A DNA stretch of 19,298 nt, taken from assembly GCA_937896305.1 (NCBI GenBank), contig CALBND010000113.1, forward strand, positions 1 to 19,298, read 5' to 3'. The stretch is from an uncultured Actinomycetes bacterium (GTDB lineage Bacteria > Actinomycetota > Actinomycetes > S36-B12 > UBA5976). Made by a program: the position numbers and the translations under genes. Under the pieces are notes generated by a model. The model made no database searches, had not been told where the DNA came from, and saw only the letters and a program-made list of their open reading frames with translations. Below are positions 1 through 6,562 of the stretch, one piece after another (positions within the stretch are counted from its first letter, which is position 1; each line of letters begins with the position of its first letter).

Positions 1-1230
1 ATGCAACCTACAGATGGATTGGTTCGCGGCGCCACCGTGAAATCAACCGGCACTCCTATTTCTGTTCCAGTTGGCGATGTCACATTAGGACACGTTTGGA
101 ACACACTTGGAAAACCATTAGATGTTGAAGAATCAACATTAAATATTAAAACCCGTTGGCCAATTCATCGTCAAGCTCCTAAGTTTGCTGAATTAGAACC
201 TAAAACAGAAATGTTTGTGACCGGTATCAAAGTTATCGATCTTCTAACACCTTATGTAAAAGGTGGAAAGATTGGTTTATTTGGTGGTGCTGGTGTAGGT
301 AAAACTGTTTTGATTCAAGAAATGATTTATCGAGTTTCTGAAAACTTCGGTGGCGTTTCTGTATTCGCAGGCGTTGGAGAAAGAACTCGTGAAGGTAACG
401 ACTTGTTTTTGGAAATGACTGAGTCAGGTGTTATTAATAAAACTGCATTGGTCTTTGGTCAAATGGATGAGCCACCTGGCACTCGTATGAGAGTTGCTTT
501 GTCAGCTCTAACCATGGCTGAATATTTCCGTGATGTGCAAAATCAAGATGTGTTGTTGTTTATTGACAACATATTCCGATTCACTCAAGCAGGTTCAGAA
601 GTTTCAACATTGTTGGGACGTATGCCTTCTGCTGTAGGTTACCAACCAACTTTGGCTGATGAGATGGGTCAATTACAAGAACGTATTACTTCAACTCGCG
701 GTAACTCAATTACTTCGATGCAAGCAATTTATGTTCCAGCAGATGACATCACAGATCCAGCTCCCCACACCACGTTTGCACACTTAGATGCAACAACTGT
801 GTTGAGTAGACCAATTTCTGAGTTGGGTATTTATCCAGCTGTGGATCCACTTGATTCAACTTCTCGTATTCTTTCACCACTTTATTTGGGTGAAGAACAC
901 TATGCAGTTGCACAAAGAGTTAAAGAAGTCTTACAACGATACAAAGATTTGCAAGACATCATTGCAATTCTTGGTATTGATGAACTAAGTGAAGAAGATC
1001 GAGTTCTAGTAGGTCGTGCTCGAAGAATTCAAAGATTCTTATCACAAAACATGTTCGTAGCAGAAGCCTTCACTGGTCAAGCTGGATCATTTGTGCCGTT
1101 GGAAGAAACTATTGCTTCCTTTAGAGCATTAACAAATGGTGACTATGACCATCTTCCAGAACAGGCATTCTTCATGGCAGGAAATATTGAAGATGTTGAA
1201 AAGAACGCAGCTAAATTGGCAGGAAAATAA
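1..1230 (+). CDS. atpD: F1F0 ATP synthase subunit beta, 5'-truncated by window edge
   Basis: Catalytic beta subunit of F1 ATP synthase, which makes ATP from ADP and phosphate on the cytoplasmic face of the membrane using the proton gradient. Numbering from the first visible codon: Walker A GGAGVGKT at 95-102, GERTREGNDL at 126-135 with the catalytic glutamate (E127) and adjacent arginine, Walker B DVLLFID at 183-189, and the alpha/beta signature PAVDPLDSTS at 279-288. Only 409 residues are visible against about 470-485 in the family. The missing part is the N-terminal beta-barrel, so the ATG at base 1 is an internal methionine and the gene starts upstream of the window. The C-terminus is intact and ends in TAA. 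atpC follows after 7 bases, as in a standard atp operon. Identification is certain. Confidence 0.98.
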   Translation: MQPTDGLVRGATVKSTGTPISVPVGDVTLGHVWNTLGKPLDVEESTLNIKTRWPIHRQAPKFAELEPKTEMFVTGIKVIDLLTPYVKGGKIGLFGGAGVGKTVLIQEMIYRVSENFGGVSVFAGVGERTREGNDLFLEMTESGVINKTALVFGQMDEPPGTRMRVALSALTMAEYFRDVQNQDVLLFIDNIFRFTQAGSEVSTLLGRMPSAVGYQPTLADEMGQLQERITSTRGNSITSMQAIYVPADDITDPAPHTTFAHLDATTVLSRPISELGIYPAVDPLDSTSRILSPLYLGEEHYAVAQRVKEVLQRYKDLQDIIAILGIDELSEEDRVLVGRARRIQRFLSQNMFVAEAFTGQAGSFVPLEETIASFRALTNGDYDHLPEQAFFMAGNIEDVEKNAAKLAGK

Positions 1231-1237
1231 ATAAATC

Positions 1238-1603
1238 ATGCCATTAAAAGTTGAAGTTGTTGCAACTGATCGTCAAGTTTGGTCAGGCGAGGCAAGCACG
1301 GTTGTTTTGAGGACTAAGTCAGGAGAAATTGGCTTACTTCCAGGACATGCACCCTTGCTTGCTTCACTGGCAGATGGTCCGATTGTGATTAGACCAATTG
1401 AAGGTGAAGAAATTAAAGCTGCAGTCCATGGTGGATTTGTGATTGTAGATAGCAACAATGTGATTGTTTTGTCTGAAACCTCTGAATTAGCTAAAGATAT
1501 TGATGTTAAACGTGCTCAAAAAGCCAAAGAAGATGCAGAAAAAGAAGGCGACAAAGAAGCACTGAAAAGAGCCGAGTCAAGACTGTCTATTGCGCTAGGT
1601 TAG
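1238..1603 (+). CDS. atpC: F1F0 ATP synthase subunit epsilon
   Basis: Epsilon subunit of the F1 central stalk, which couples rotor movement to the catalytic head and can inhibit ATP hydrolysis. The 121-residue protein starts with the typical beta-sandwich (residues 1-85, with SGEIGLLPGHAPLLASL and a VHGGFVIV stretch) and ends in a charged Lys/Glu-rich helical region (about 88-121). This length lies within the range seen in actinobacteria. Start ATG lies 7 bases after the atpD stop; an AGGAAA in the end of atpD can serve as ribosome binding site. It is the last atp gene. A stable hairpin spans its stop codon and the leader of the next gene. Confidence 0.96.
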   Translation: MPLKVEVVATDRQVWSGEASTVVLRTKSGEIGLLPGHAPLLASLADGPIVIRPIEGEEIKAAVHGGFVIVDSNNVIVLSETSELAKDIDVKRAQKAKEDAEKEGDKEALKRAESRLSIALG

Positions 1604-1624
1604 GAAATAGTTATTTCCACCTAG
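1595..1624 (+). promoter_or_regulatory. stable RNA hairpin at the atpC stop codon
   Basis: Arms CTAGGT (1595-1600) plus GGAAAT (1603-1608) pair perfectly with ATTTCC (1613-1618) plus ACCTAG (1619-1624). That gives 12 base pairs with a two-base bulge (1601-1602) and an AGTT loop. The atpC stop codon lies in the left side, and the right arm ends on the first two bases of the AGGAGG ribosome binding site of the next gene. No T-run follows, so it does not look like an intrinsic terminator. A role in mRNA 3'-end stability, processing or tuning of the downstream ribosome binding site is inference. Confidence 0.6.
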
Positions 1625-1634
1625 GAGGCGTTAC

Positions 1635-2234
1635 ATGGCTAAGCAAGTTGAAACTAAATTAGTAATAAAAATGAAGAGAAGAAATCGTTTAACAACTTTC
1701 TTTCGTCCAATATTGATCGTTCCGATCTTAATTTTTATTGGCACATTTTCTTCAAGTAATTCAGGTGCTATGAGTATCTCTTTCACTCTAGCTGTGCCAG
1801 TGTTATTGGCATTAGTTTTTAGAAATAAGTATCCAAGCTATATCTATTCTTTCAACCATGCTTTTCTTGAGTTACAAAACAGAATTGCTATTTACGCCCT
1901 TTATTTAAATGATGATTTCCCATCAATAGAAAAAAGTAAAAATGTGACCATAACTTTGCCAGAAGTTAGAGGTGGCAAAGCATTAAATCGCTGGTTACCT
2001 TTAGTTAAATGGTTGCTTGCAATTCCTTTGTATATTGTAGGTATTGCTTATTTATTGGTAACTATTGTTTACACAGCACTTGCTTGGTTTAGTATTGTCT
2101 TCACTGGCAACTATCCAAAATTCGCAATTAATTTTGTGGTAGGAACCGTTCATTACTGGAATAGAGTAACTGGTTATGCATTTATTCTGGTTACTGATCA
2201 ATACCCAAGTTTTTCATTGAAATTAAATAAATAA
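1635..2234 (+). CDS. DUF4389-type integral membrane protein
   Basis: Function unknown. The 199-residue protein begins with a basic stretch (KMKRRNRLTTFFR) and has hydrophobic segments at about 23-39, 48-62 and 123-155. The C-terminal part, with GNYPKFAINFVVGTVHYWNRVTGYAFILVTDQYPSFSL, matches the pattern I know from DUF4389 membrane proteins (aromatic-rich, RYP and YPPF-like motifs). That assignment is from memory of the family. The start is well supported: AGGAGG at 1623-1628, six bases before the ATG. It follows atpC by 31 bases on the same strand, so it may be read through from the ATP synthase operon. The downstream ArsB/NhaD permease gene starts 22 bases after its stop, suggesting translational coupling. 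Actinobacteria often carry a DUF2550 protein after atpC; this protein does not resemble what I remember of it. Confidence 0.75.
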   Translation: MAKQVETKLVIKMKRRNRLTTFFRPILIVPILIFIGTFSSSNSGAMSISFTLAVPVLLALVFRNKYPSYIYSFNHAFLELQNRIAIYALYLNDDFPSIEKSKNVTITLPEVRGGKALNRWLPLVKWLLAIPLYIVGIAYLLVTIVYTALAWFSIVFTGNYPKFAINFVVGTVHYWNRVTGYAFILVTDQYPSFSLKLNK

Positions 2235-2240
2235 GTAAAT

Positions 2241-2292
2241 CGGTTAGGGTGAGATTTTGGATATAACTGGGATTCTTGCCCTAACCGTTTTT
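2241..2292 (+). terminator. terminator-like hairpin enclosing the TTG start of the permease gene (candidate attenuator)
   Basis: CGGTTAGGG (2241-2249) is the exact reverse complement of CCCTAACCG (2279-2287). The stem continues inward through two G-U pairs and three Watson-Crick pairs (TGAGA 2250-2254 with TCTTG 2274-2278), making 14 pairs around a 19-base loop. Five T residues follow at 2288-2292, so the form is that of a Rho-independent terminator. The loop holds the TTG start codon (2257-2259), and the left arm holds the best Shine-Dalgarno candidate (GGGTGAG, 2247-2253). The right arm encodes residues 8-11 of the permease. It may terminate the atp/DUF4389 transcript, block translation initiation, or both. 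The mechanism is inference. Confidence 0.6.
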
Positions 2293-3543
2293 ATTGTCGC
2301 ATACGGATTTATCGCAGCTGAAAAACTGAACAGAGTTGCTGTCGCTTTAACAGGTGCCGGAGTAATGGTTTTAATTGGTGCCACAGATGGTGAAGCTGCT
2401 TTTTTTAACCATGAAACAGGAATTGATTGGAACGTAATTTTCCTGCTTTTGGGAATGATGATCATTGTAAGTGTTATTCATAAAACAGGTTTTTTCGAAT
2501 ATTTAGCCATCAAGGCAATCAAGAAAGCTAAAGGAAGGCCAAAAGCTGCTCTTATTTATTTAGTCTTACTTGTGGCTTTTGCAAGTGCAATTTTGGATAA
2601 CGTAACAACAATTTTATTAGCAGTTCCAATGACTTTGATTGTTTGTAAGAAATTAAATGTCTCGCCAGTTCCATTTTTACTATCAGAAGTATTCATGTCC
2701 AATATTGGTGGTGCAGCAACTTTGGTGGGAGATCCTCCTAACATAATTATTGCCAGTAGATCCGATATCAGTTTTAATGATTTTTTGGTTCATATGGCAC
2801 CATTTGTTTTAGTGGTAATTCTAGTGATTCTTCCAGTATTAGTTTTTATGTTCAGAAAAGAATTAGTTAATACTGAGGAAGACCGTCAGAAAATTCTAGA
2901 ATTAAATGAAAAGGACTACCTGACTAACATTCCATTGATGAAACAAAGTCTTTTTGTTTTGACATTAGTAATGATTGCATTTGTGGCTCACTCGTTTCTA
3001 CATTTGGAACCAGCAGTCATCGCGTTACTAGGTGCTGGATTATTAATCTTGATCAGTAGATTAAAACCAGCTGATTATGTTCAAGATATTGAATGGGGAA
3101 CCCTAACTTTCTTTGCTGGCTTATTTATTATGGTGGGCTCACTTGTTAACACTGGGGTGTTACAAAAATTTGCAGATCTTTTAGCAGATTTAATTGGAAA
3201 CAATACTACTTTGGCTGCAACAAGTTTACTTGGAGTTTCTGCAGTGCTATCAGGAATAGTGGACAACATTCCATATGTCGCAAGTATGTCTCCGGTGGTA
3301 GGAGAGTTATCTAAATCAATTCCTGAAAGTGCAGGCGACGTCTTATGGTGGGCATTGGCTTTTGGAGCTGACTTTGGAGGCAACGCCACAATTATTGGAG
3401 CAAGTGCCAACGTAGTAGCAATTGGTTTAGCGAAAAAAGCTGGAGTTAATATTTCGTTTTGGCAGTTCGCTAAATACGGAGTTCCTATTACTTTATTGAG
3501 TGTAGTTTTAGTTATTCCATATCTTTTATTGAGATATTTGTAA
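2257..3543 (+). CDS. ArsB/NhaD (SLC13/P-protein-like) family ion permease
   Basis: Polytopic inner-membrane transporter of the ion transporter superfamily, 428 residues with about eleven hydrophobic segments. Two repeats are visible. The first carries DNVTT (114-118) and GGAATLVGDPPN (151-162). The second carries DNIPY (336-340) and GGNATIIGASAN (374-385). This doubled GG-T-G-xxx-N pattern is typical of ArsB/NhaD/P-protein permeases. The substrate cannot be read from sequence: arsenite, Na+/H+ exchange and dicarboxylate transport all occur among relatives. No arsR or arsC lies nearby, so arsenic resistance is not supported. The TTG start is chosen because the first membrane segment, conserved in relatives as I recall them (AYGFIAAEKLNR), begins within ten residues and the next in-frame ATG would delete it. 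Start and ribosome binding site sit inside a terminator-like hairpin. Confidence 0.85.
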   Translation: MDITGILALTVFIVAYGFIAAEKLNRVAVALTGAGVMVLIGATDGEAAFFNHETGIDWNVIFLLLGMMIIVSVIHKTGFFEYLAIKAIKKAKGRPKAALIYLVLLVAFASAILDNVTTILLAVPMTLIVCKKLNVSPVPFLLSEVFMSNIGGAATLVGDPPNIIIASRSDISFNDFLVHMAPFVLVVILVILPVLVFMFRKELVNTEEDRQKILELNEKDYLTNIPLMKQSLFVLTLVMIAFVAHSFLHLEPAVIALLGAGLLILISRLKPADYVQDIEWGTLTFFAGLFIMVGSLVNTGVLQKFADLLADLIGNNTTLAATSLLGVSAVLSGIVDNIPYVASMSPVVGELSKSIPESAGDVLWWALAFGADFGGNATIIGASANVVAIGLAKKAGVNISFWQFAKYGVPITLLSVVLVIPYLLLRYL

Positions 3544-3577
3544 ACATACATCTTTTCAAACTTGTATTACAAAACTT

Positions 3578-3598
3578 AGATTTATTTCCCATAAATTT
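3578..3598. terminator. weak AT-rich hairpin between convergent genes
   Basis: ATTTAT (3580-3585) pairs with ATAAAT (3591-3596) around a TTCCC loop, extendable by one G-T and one A-T pair. It lies in the 67-base gap between the convergent permease gene and murA. On the minus strand it is followed by AAG and then four T residues. The stem has almost no G-C pairs, so it would be a poor terminator. It is listed because it is the only structure seen in this gap. Confidence 0.2.
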
Positions 3599-3610
3599 CA
3601 GATTAAATAA

Positions 3611-4873
3611 CTAGATGTTTACTCTTTCAACTTTTGCCCCAAGGTTAGTTAGGTTCTCTACAAAGTTGTCATAGCCTCGATCAACATGGTGAACTTCAGT
3701 GACATAAGTAACTTCATCAGCCACTAATCCAGCTAAAACTAAAGAAGCACCGGCTCTAACATCAGTTGCTTCAACAGGAGCACCTGATAATTTGTTTTTC
3801 CCTTTAACTAAACAGTGATGTCCATTTATTTTTCCATCTGCTCCTAGTCTTGCTAATTCGTTTACAAATCTAAATCTTGCTTCAAACAAATTCTCGGTCA
3901 CCATAGCCGATCCTTCGGCTATGGAATTCAGGGCAATCATTTGAGGTTGTAAGTCAGTAGGAAATCCAGGGTAGGGAAGAGTCACAATATCTACTGCTTT
4001 AGGTTTTTTGTTCATAGAGACATTTAAACGATCTTCTACAGATTTAATTTCGGCACCAGTGTCACGCAATTTTTCTAAAACTAATTCCATGTCACTTGGT
4101 TTCACGCCATGAATAGTGATGTCTCCTTGGGTCATGATCGCTGCAATTGCCCAAGTTCCTGCCACAATTCGATCAGGTACAACGTTATGGTTCGTGGGAT
4201 TTAATTTTGGAACTCCAATTATTTCTAAAACACTTGTGCCAATTCCTTTTATTTTTGCCCCCATTGCAACCAACATTTGGCAAAGATCAACAATTTCTGG
4301 TTCACGCGCAACGTTGTCAATTGTTGAATTGCCTTTAGCCAAAACTGCAGCCATAACAACATTTTCGGTTGCGCCAACACTTGGAAAATCTAATGCAATA
4401 TTGGCTCCAGCTAAACCATTTTCTGCTCTTACTATTAAATAACCATGTTCGCTATGGACGTGGCAACCAAGTTTTTCTAAACCTTGCATATGAATATCTA
4501 GTCCACGAGAACCAATTGCATCTCCACCAGGCATAGCAATATCTGCTTCGCCACATCTAGCAACCAAGGGTCCAAGCACAGAAATTGAAGCTCGCATTTT
4601 TCTAACTAAGTCGTAATCTGCTTTATGACCAATAACTTTTGGAACAGTAATTGTTACTGTTGAGGTTTTTGTTTCATGTGTAACTTCGCACCCTAAACGG
4701 CGCAAAAGTTCGGCCATAATTTCAACATCCAATATGTCTGGAACATTTGTCAAAGTTGTTTTACCTTCAGCCATGATGGCAGCAGCCATTAGCTTTAAAA
4801 CACTGTTTTTTGCACCCGGAACTCTTACCTCACCTTTTAGTGGGCCATTTCCGATGACTTTGAAAGCTTCCAT
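3611..4873 (-). CDS. murA: UDP-N-acetylglucosamine 1-carboxyvinyltransferase (Asp-type active site)
   Basis: First committed step of peptidoglycan synthesis in the cytoplasm: transfer of enolpyruvate from PEP to UDP-GlcNAc. The 420-residue length is normal. The PEP/substrate-binding Lys-Asn pair is in PGAKNS (19-24), the GPLVARCGEADIAMPGG region runs 101-117, and FEARFRFVNELARLGAD lies in the C-terminal half. The loop residue that is Cys115 in E. coli is Asp118 here (PGGDAIGSRGLD, codon at 4520-4522). Cys is the site fosfomycin alkylates; Asp enzymes, known from mycobacteria and chlamydiae, are active and intrinsically fosfomycin-resistant. No good Shine-Dalgarno sequence precedes the ATG; GGTGAG is only two bases away, and a TATCGT box lies eight bases upstream. 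It is divergent from the PduO gene, with 59 bases between start codons. Confidence 0.97.
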   Translation of the reverse strand: MEAFKVIGNGPLKGEVRVPGAKNSVLKLMAAAIMAEGKTTLTNVPDILDVEIMAELLRRLGCEVTHETKTSTVTITVPKVIGHKADYDLVRKMRASISVLGPLVARCGEADIAMPGGDAIGSRGLDIHMQGLEKLGCHVHSEHGYLIVRAENGLAGANIALDFPSVGATENVVMAAVLAKGNSTIDNVAREPEIVDLCQMLVAMGAKIKGIGTSVLEIIGVPKLNPTNHNVVPDRIVAGTWAIAAIMTQGDITIHGVKPSDMELVLEKLRDTGAEIKSVEDRLNVSMNKKPKAVDIVTLPYPGFPTDLQPQMIALNSIAEGSAMVTENLFEARFRFVNELARLGADGKINGHHCLVKGKNKLSGAPVEATDVRAGASLVLAGLVADEVTYVTEVHHVDRGYDNFVENLTNLGAKVERVNI

Positions 4874-4920
4874 GACTCACCACGATACCCAACCAAAGTG
4901 TGTAAATTGCATTTCAGACA

Positions 4921-4926
4921 TAGGCT
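4921..4926 (+). promoter_or_regulatory. candidate -10 box of a leaderless promoter for the PduO gene
   Basis: TAGGCT lies six bases before the ATG at 4933, placing a transcription start at or next to the start codon. No convincing Shine-Dalgarno sequence is present (only a lone AGG) and no clear -35 box was found. The spacing fits the TANNNT leaderless promoters known in actinobacteria. Confidence 0.35.
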
Positions 4927-4932
4927 TTACCC

Positions 4933-5505
4933 ATGGTTAACCTCACTCGCATCTACACCAGAACTGGTGACGATGGAACTACGGCTCTGGGAGATATGTC
5001 TAGAGCTTTAAAGACAGATTTACGCTTAGAAGCATTTGCTGATGTTGATGAAGCTAATTCATCCATTGGTGTCGCCATTGCAATGGGAAAACTTGATCAA
5101 GATGTTAGAGATTTATTAATCAGAGTACAAAATGATTTATTTGATGTGGGTGCTGATTTAGCAACACCAGTAGGAAAGAAAAATGACACTCCACAATTAA
5201 GAGTTTTACCAAACTATGTAGATGAATTAGAAAAATTTATTGATCACTACAACTCCTCACTGCAACCATTAAGTTCTTTTATTTTGCCTGGAGGAACTGC
5301 TGGTGCAGCACTATTGCACATGGCTCGAACAATTGTCAGAAGAGCAGAGCGTTCAACTTGGACAGCTTTTACTGCACACAAAATTGTTATGACAGAAACT
5401 CCTGCCAGATATTTGAATAGACTTTCCGATTTACTTTTCGTTTTAGCCAGGTACAGTAATCGTGAAGAAGGCGATGTGTTGTGGGTTCCTGGAGCAAATA
5501 GATAA
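4933..5505 (+). CDS. PduO-type ATP:cob(I)alamin adenosyltransferase
   Basis: Transfers the 5'-deoxyadenosyl group of ATP to cob(I)alamin, giving coenzyme B12 in the cytoplasm. The 190-residue length fits the PduO family. Seen in order: the N-terminal ATP-binding TRTGDDGTTALG (9-20), LEAFADVDEANSSIG (32-46), FILPGGT (116-122), the arginine-rich ARTIVRRAER (131-140), and the closing helix YLNRLSDLLFVLAR (160-173). It is clearly not the CobA/BtuR P-loop type. No other cobalamin synthesis gene is nearby, so salvage of imported corrinoid is plausible but unproven. The start is chosen from the family N-terminus; upstream there is a TANNNT box rather than a good ribosome binding site. Its stop codon is one base from the end of the convergent gene on the minus strand. 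Confidence 0.95.
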   Translation: MVNLTRIYTRTGDDGTTALGDMSRALKTDLRLEAFADVDEANSSIGVAIAMGKLDQDVRDLLIRVQNDLFDVGADLATPVGKKNDTPQLRVLPNYVDELEKFIDHYNSSLQPLSSFILPGGTAGAALLHMARTIVRRAERSTWTAFTAHKIVMTETPARYLNRLSDLLFVLARYSNREEGDVLWVPGANR

Positions 5506-5506
5506 A

Positions 5507-5845
5507 TTAAACGCGACCGCGTATTAGTTTTCTTGCTTCTGTTTCATCTTTAGGCCAAACCATTAATTGAGGACCTTCAAGAGTAAAAGCTAAAGTTGCT
5601 TTAATATTTTTAGAAAGTAATTCTAAACGTAATTGTTCACCAAGAGCATAGTTGCTGGGATTTGCAATTGGTACTAAAACTCCATAATCATCTTTAAAAC
5701 TTGCTTTACTAGGACGTTGAATCAGAGAAGTTTTCTTGGGACTATATGCCCAACGTAAAAATAAAATTAAGACAAATAATCCTGAACCAACCAAGATTGG
5801 AACTAGTAAATAGGTGGTGCTGCCCCAGGTCATCATGACAGCCAT
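5507..5845 (-). CDS. small single-pass membrane protein with a cytosolic alpha/beta domain, function unknown
   Basis: A 112-residue protein of unknown role. It has one strong transmembrane segment (about residues 11-31, LLVPILVGSGLFVLILFLRW), a basic linker (KKTSLIQRPSK), and a compact C-terminal domain from about residue 54: YGVLVPIANPSNYALGEQLR, then a KNIKATLAF strand and LMVWPKDETEARKLIRG. That beta-helix-beta-strand order with a W-P-xx-xx-A-xx-L end resembles small DUF2007-like domains. I recall proteins of similar design next to nucS in other actinobacteria, but cannot check this. The start could also be the second or third Met (5836, 5833); the first has a weak GATGAG upstream. It is divergent from nucS with only 36 bases between starts, which favours co-regulation. 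Confidence 0.7.
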   Translation of the reverse strand: MAVMMTWGSTTYLLVPILVGSGLFVLILFLRWAYSPKKTSLIQRPSKASFKDDYGVLVPIANPSNYALGEQLRLELLSKNIKATLAFTLEGPQLMVWPKDETEARKLIRGRV

Positions 5846-5881
5846 TGTTGCTCATCTTTGGCTATCAGGCATCATCAAGAT

Positions 5882-6553
5882 ATGCGTTTATTAGTTGCCA
5901 CCTGCACAGTCGATTATGTGGGAAGGCTCACAGCCCATTTGCCAGAAGCAACACGTCTCATACTCTTCAAAGCCGATGGATCGGTTTCAATTCACGCAGA
6001 TGATCGAGCTTATAAACCCCTTAATTGGATGAGCCCTCCTTGTTTCACAAACGAAGTAAGCACTGGAGAGCAAAAAGTAATCACGGTTGAAAACAAAGCT
6101 GGGGAAAGATTAGTGATAACTATAAGTGAAGTTATCCATAACTCAAATCATGAGTTAGGAATAGATCCAGGTCTAGTCAAAGACGGAGTAGAAGCCCATT
6201 TACAAGAATTACTTGCCGAACATGTTGAAACATTTGGTAAGAATTGGCATCTGGTTAGAAGAGAATTTCCTACTGCAATAGGTCCTGTTGACTTACTTTG
6301 TAAGGATGATCAAAATCAAACAGTGGCAGTAGAAATAAAAAGACGTGGTGAGATAGATGGAGTTGAACAATTAACTAGATATTTAGAGCTATTAAATCGT
6401 GATCCATTATTAGCACCAGTTAAAGGTGTATTTGCGGCCCAAGAGATAAAACCTCAAGCAAAAGTTTTGGCAGAAGATAGAGGAATACGTTGTGTTGTGA
6501 TTGATTACGATTCGCTTCGAGGAATGGATCGTAAAGATGAAAGATTGTTCTAG
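5882..6553 (+). CDS. nucS: mismatch-specific endonuclease NucS/EndoMS
   Basis: DNA repair nuclease that cleaves both strands at mismatches such as G-T, G-G and T-T, and provides the non-canonical mismatch repair of actinobacteria lacking MutS/MutL. The 223-residue protein starts with the family's dimerisation/DNA-binding half (TVDYVGRLTAHLPEA, FKADGSVSIHADDRAYKPLNWMSPP). The C-terminal RecB-like nuclease domain follows, with GPVD (D137), VAVEIKRRG (E151, K153) and EQLTRYLELL. It ends in DERLF, which resembles a sliding-clamp-binding tail. A TTG at 5858 would add eight residues (AIRHHQD after the start) absent from the family N-terminus as I know it, so the ATG at 5882 is preferred. The ribosome binding site is weak. 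The stop codon abuts the Shine-Dalgarno sequence of the next gene. Confidence 0.95.
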   Translation: MRLLVATCTVDYVGRLTAHLPEATRLILFKADGSVSIHADDRAYKPLNWMSPPCFTNEVSTGEQKVITVENKAGERLVITISEVIHNSNHELGIDPGLVKDGVEAHLQELLAEHVETFGKNWHLVRREFPTAIGPVDLLCKDDQNQTVAVEIKRRGEIDGVEQLTRYLELLNRDPLLAPVKGVFAAQEIKPQAKVLAEDRGIRCVVIDYDSLRGMDRKDERLF

Positions 6554-6562
6554 GATATAAAA

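Noticed and set aside
1..3. ATG at the first base as the true start of atpD
   Set aside because: The beta subunit would lack its N-terminal barrel domain of about 70 residues; the methionine matches an internal position in the family (MQPTDGLVRG), so the window cuts the gene.
1217..1243. TGGCA/TGCCA inverted repeat around the atpC start
   Set aside because: Only five pairs around a 17-base loop; likely chance in this sequence.
2257..3543. Arsenite efflux pump (arsB) as a specific call
   Set aside because: Family membership is clear, but no arsR, arsA or arsC is near and the substrate cannot be read from sequence, so only the superfamily is given.
3081..3551. Long minus-strand open frame (156 codons) opposite the permease gene
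   Set aside because: Low-complexity, Ala/Pro/Thr-rich translation that mirrors the permease codons; no family match and no ribosome binding site.
5858..5881. TTG at 5858 as the nucS start
   Set aside because: It adds an eight-residue leader not found in the family as I know it; the conserved N-terminus begins at the ATG at 5882.
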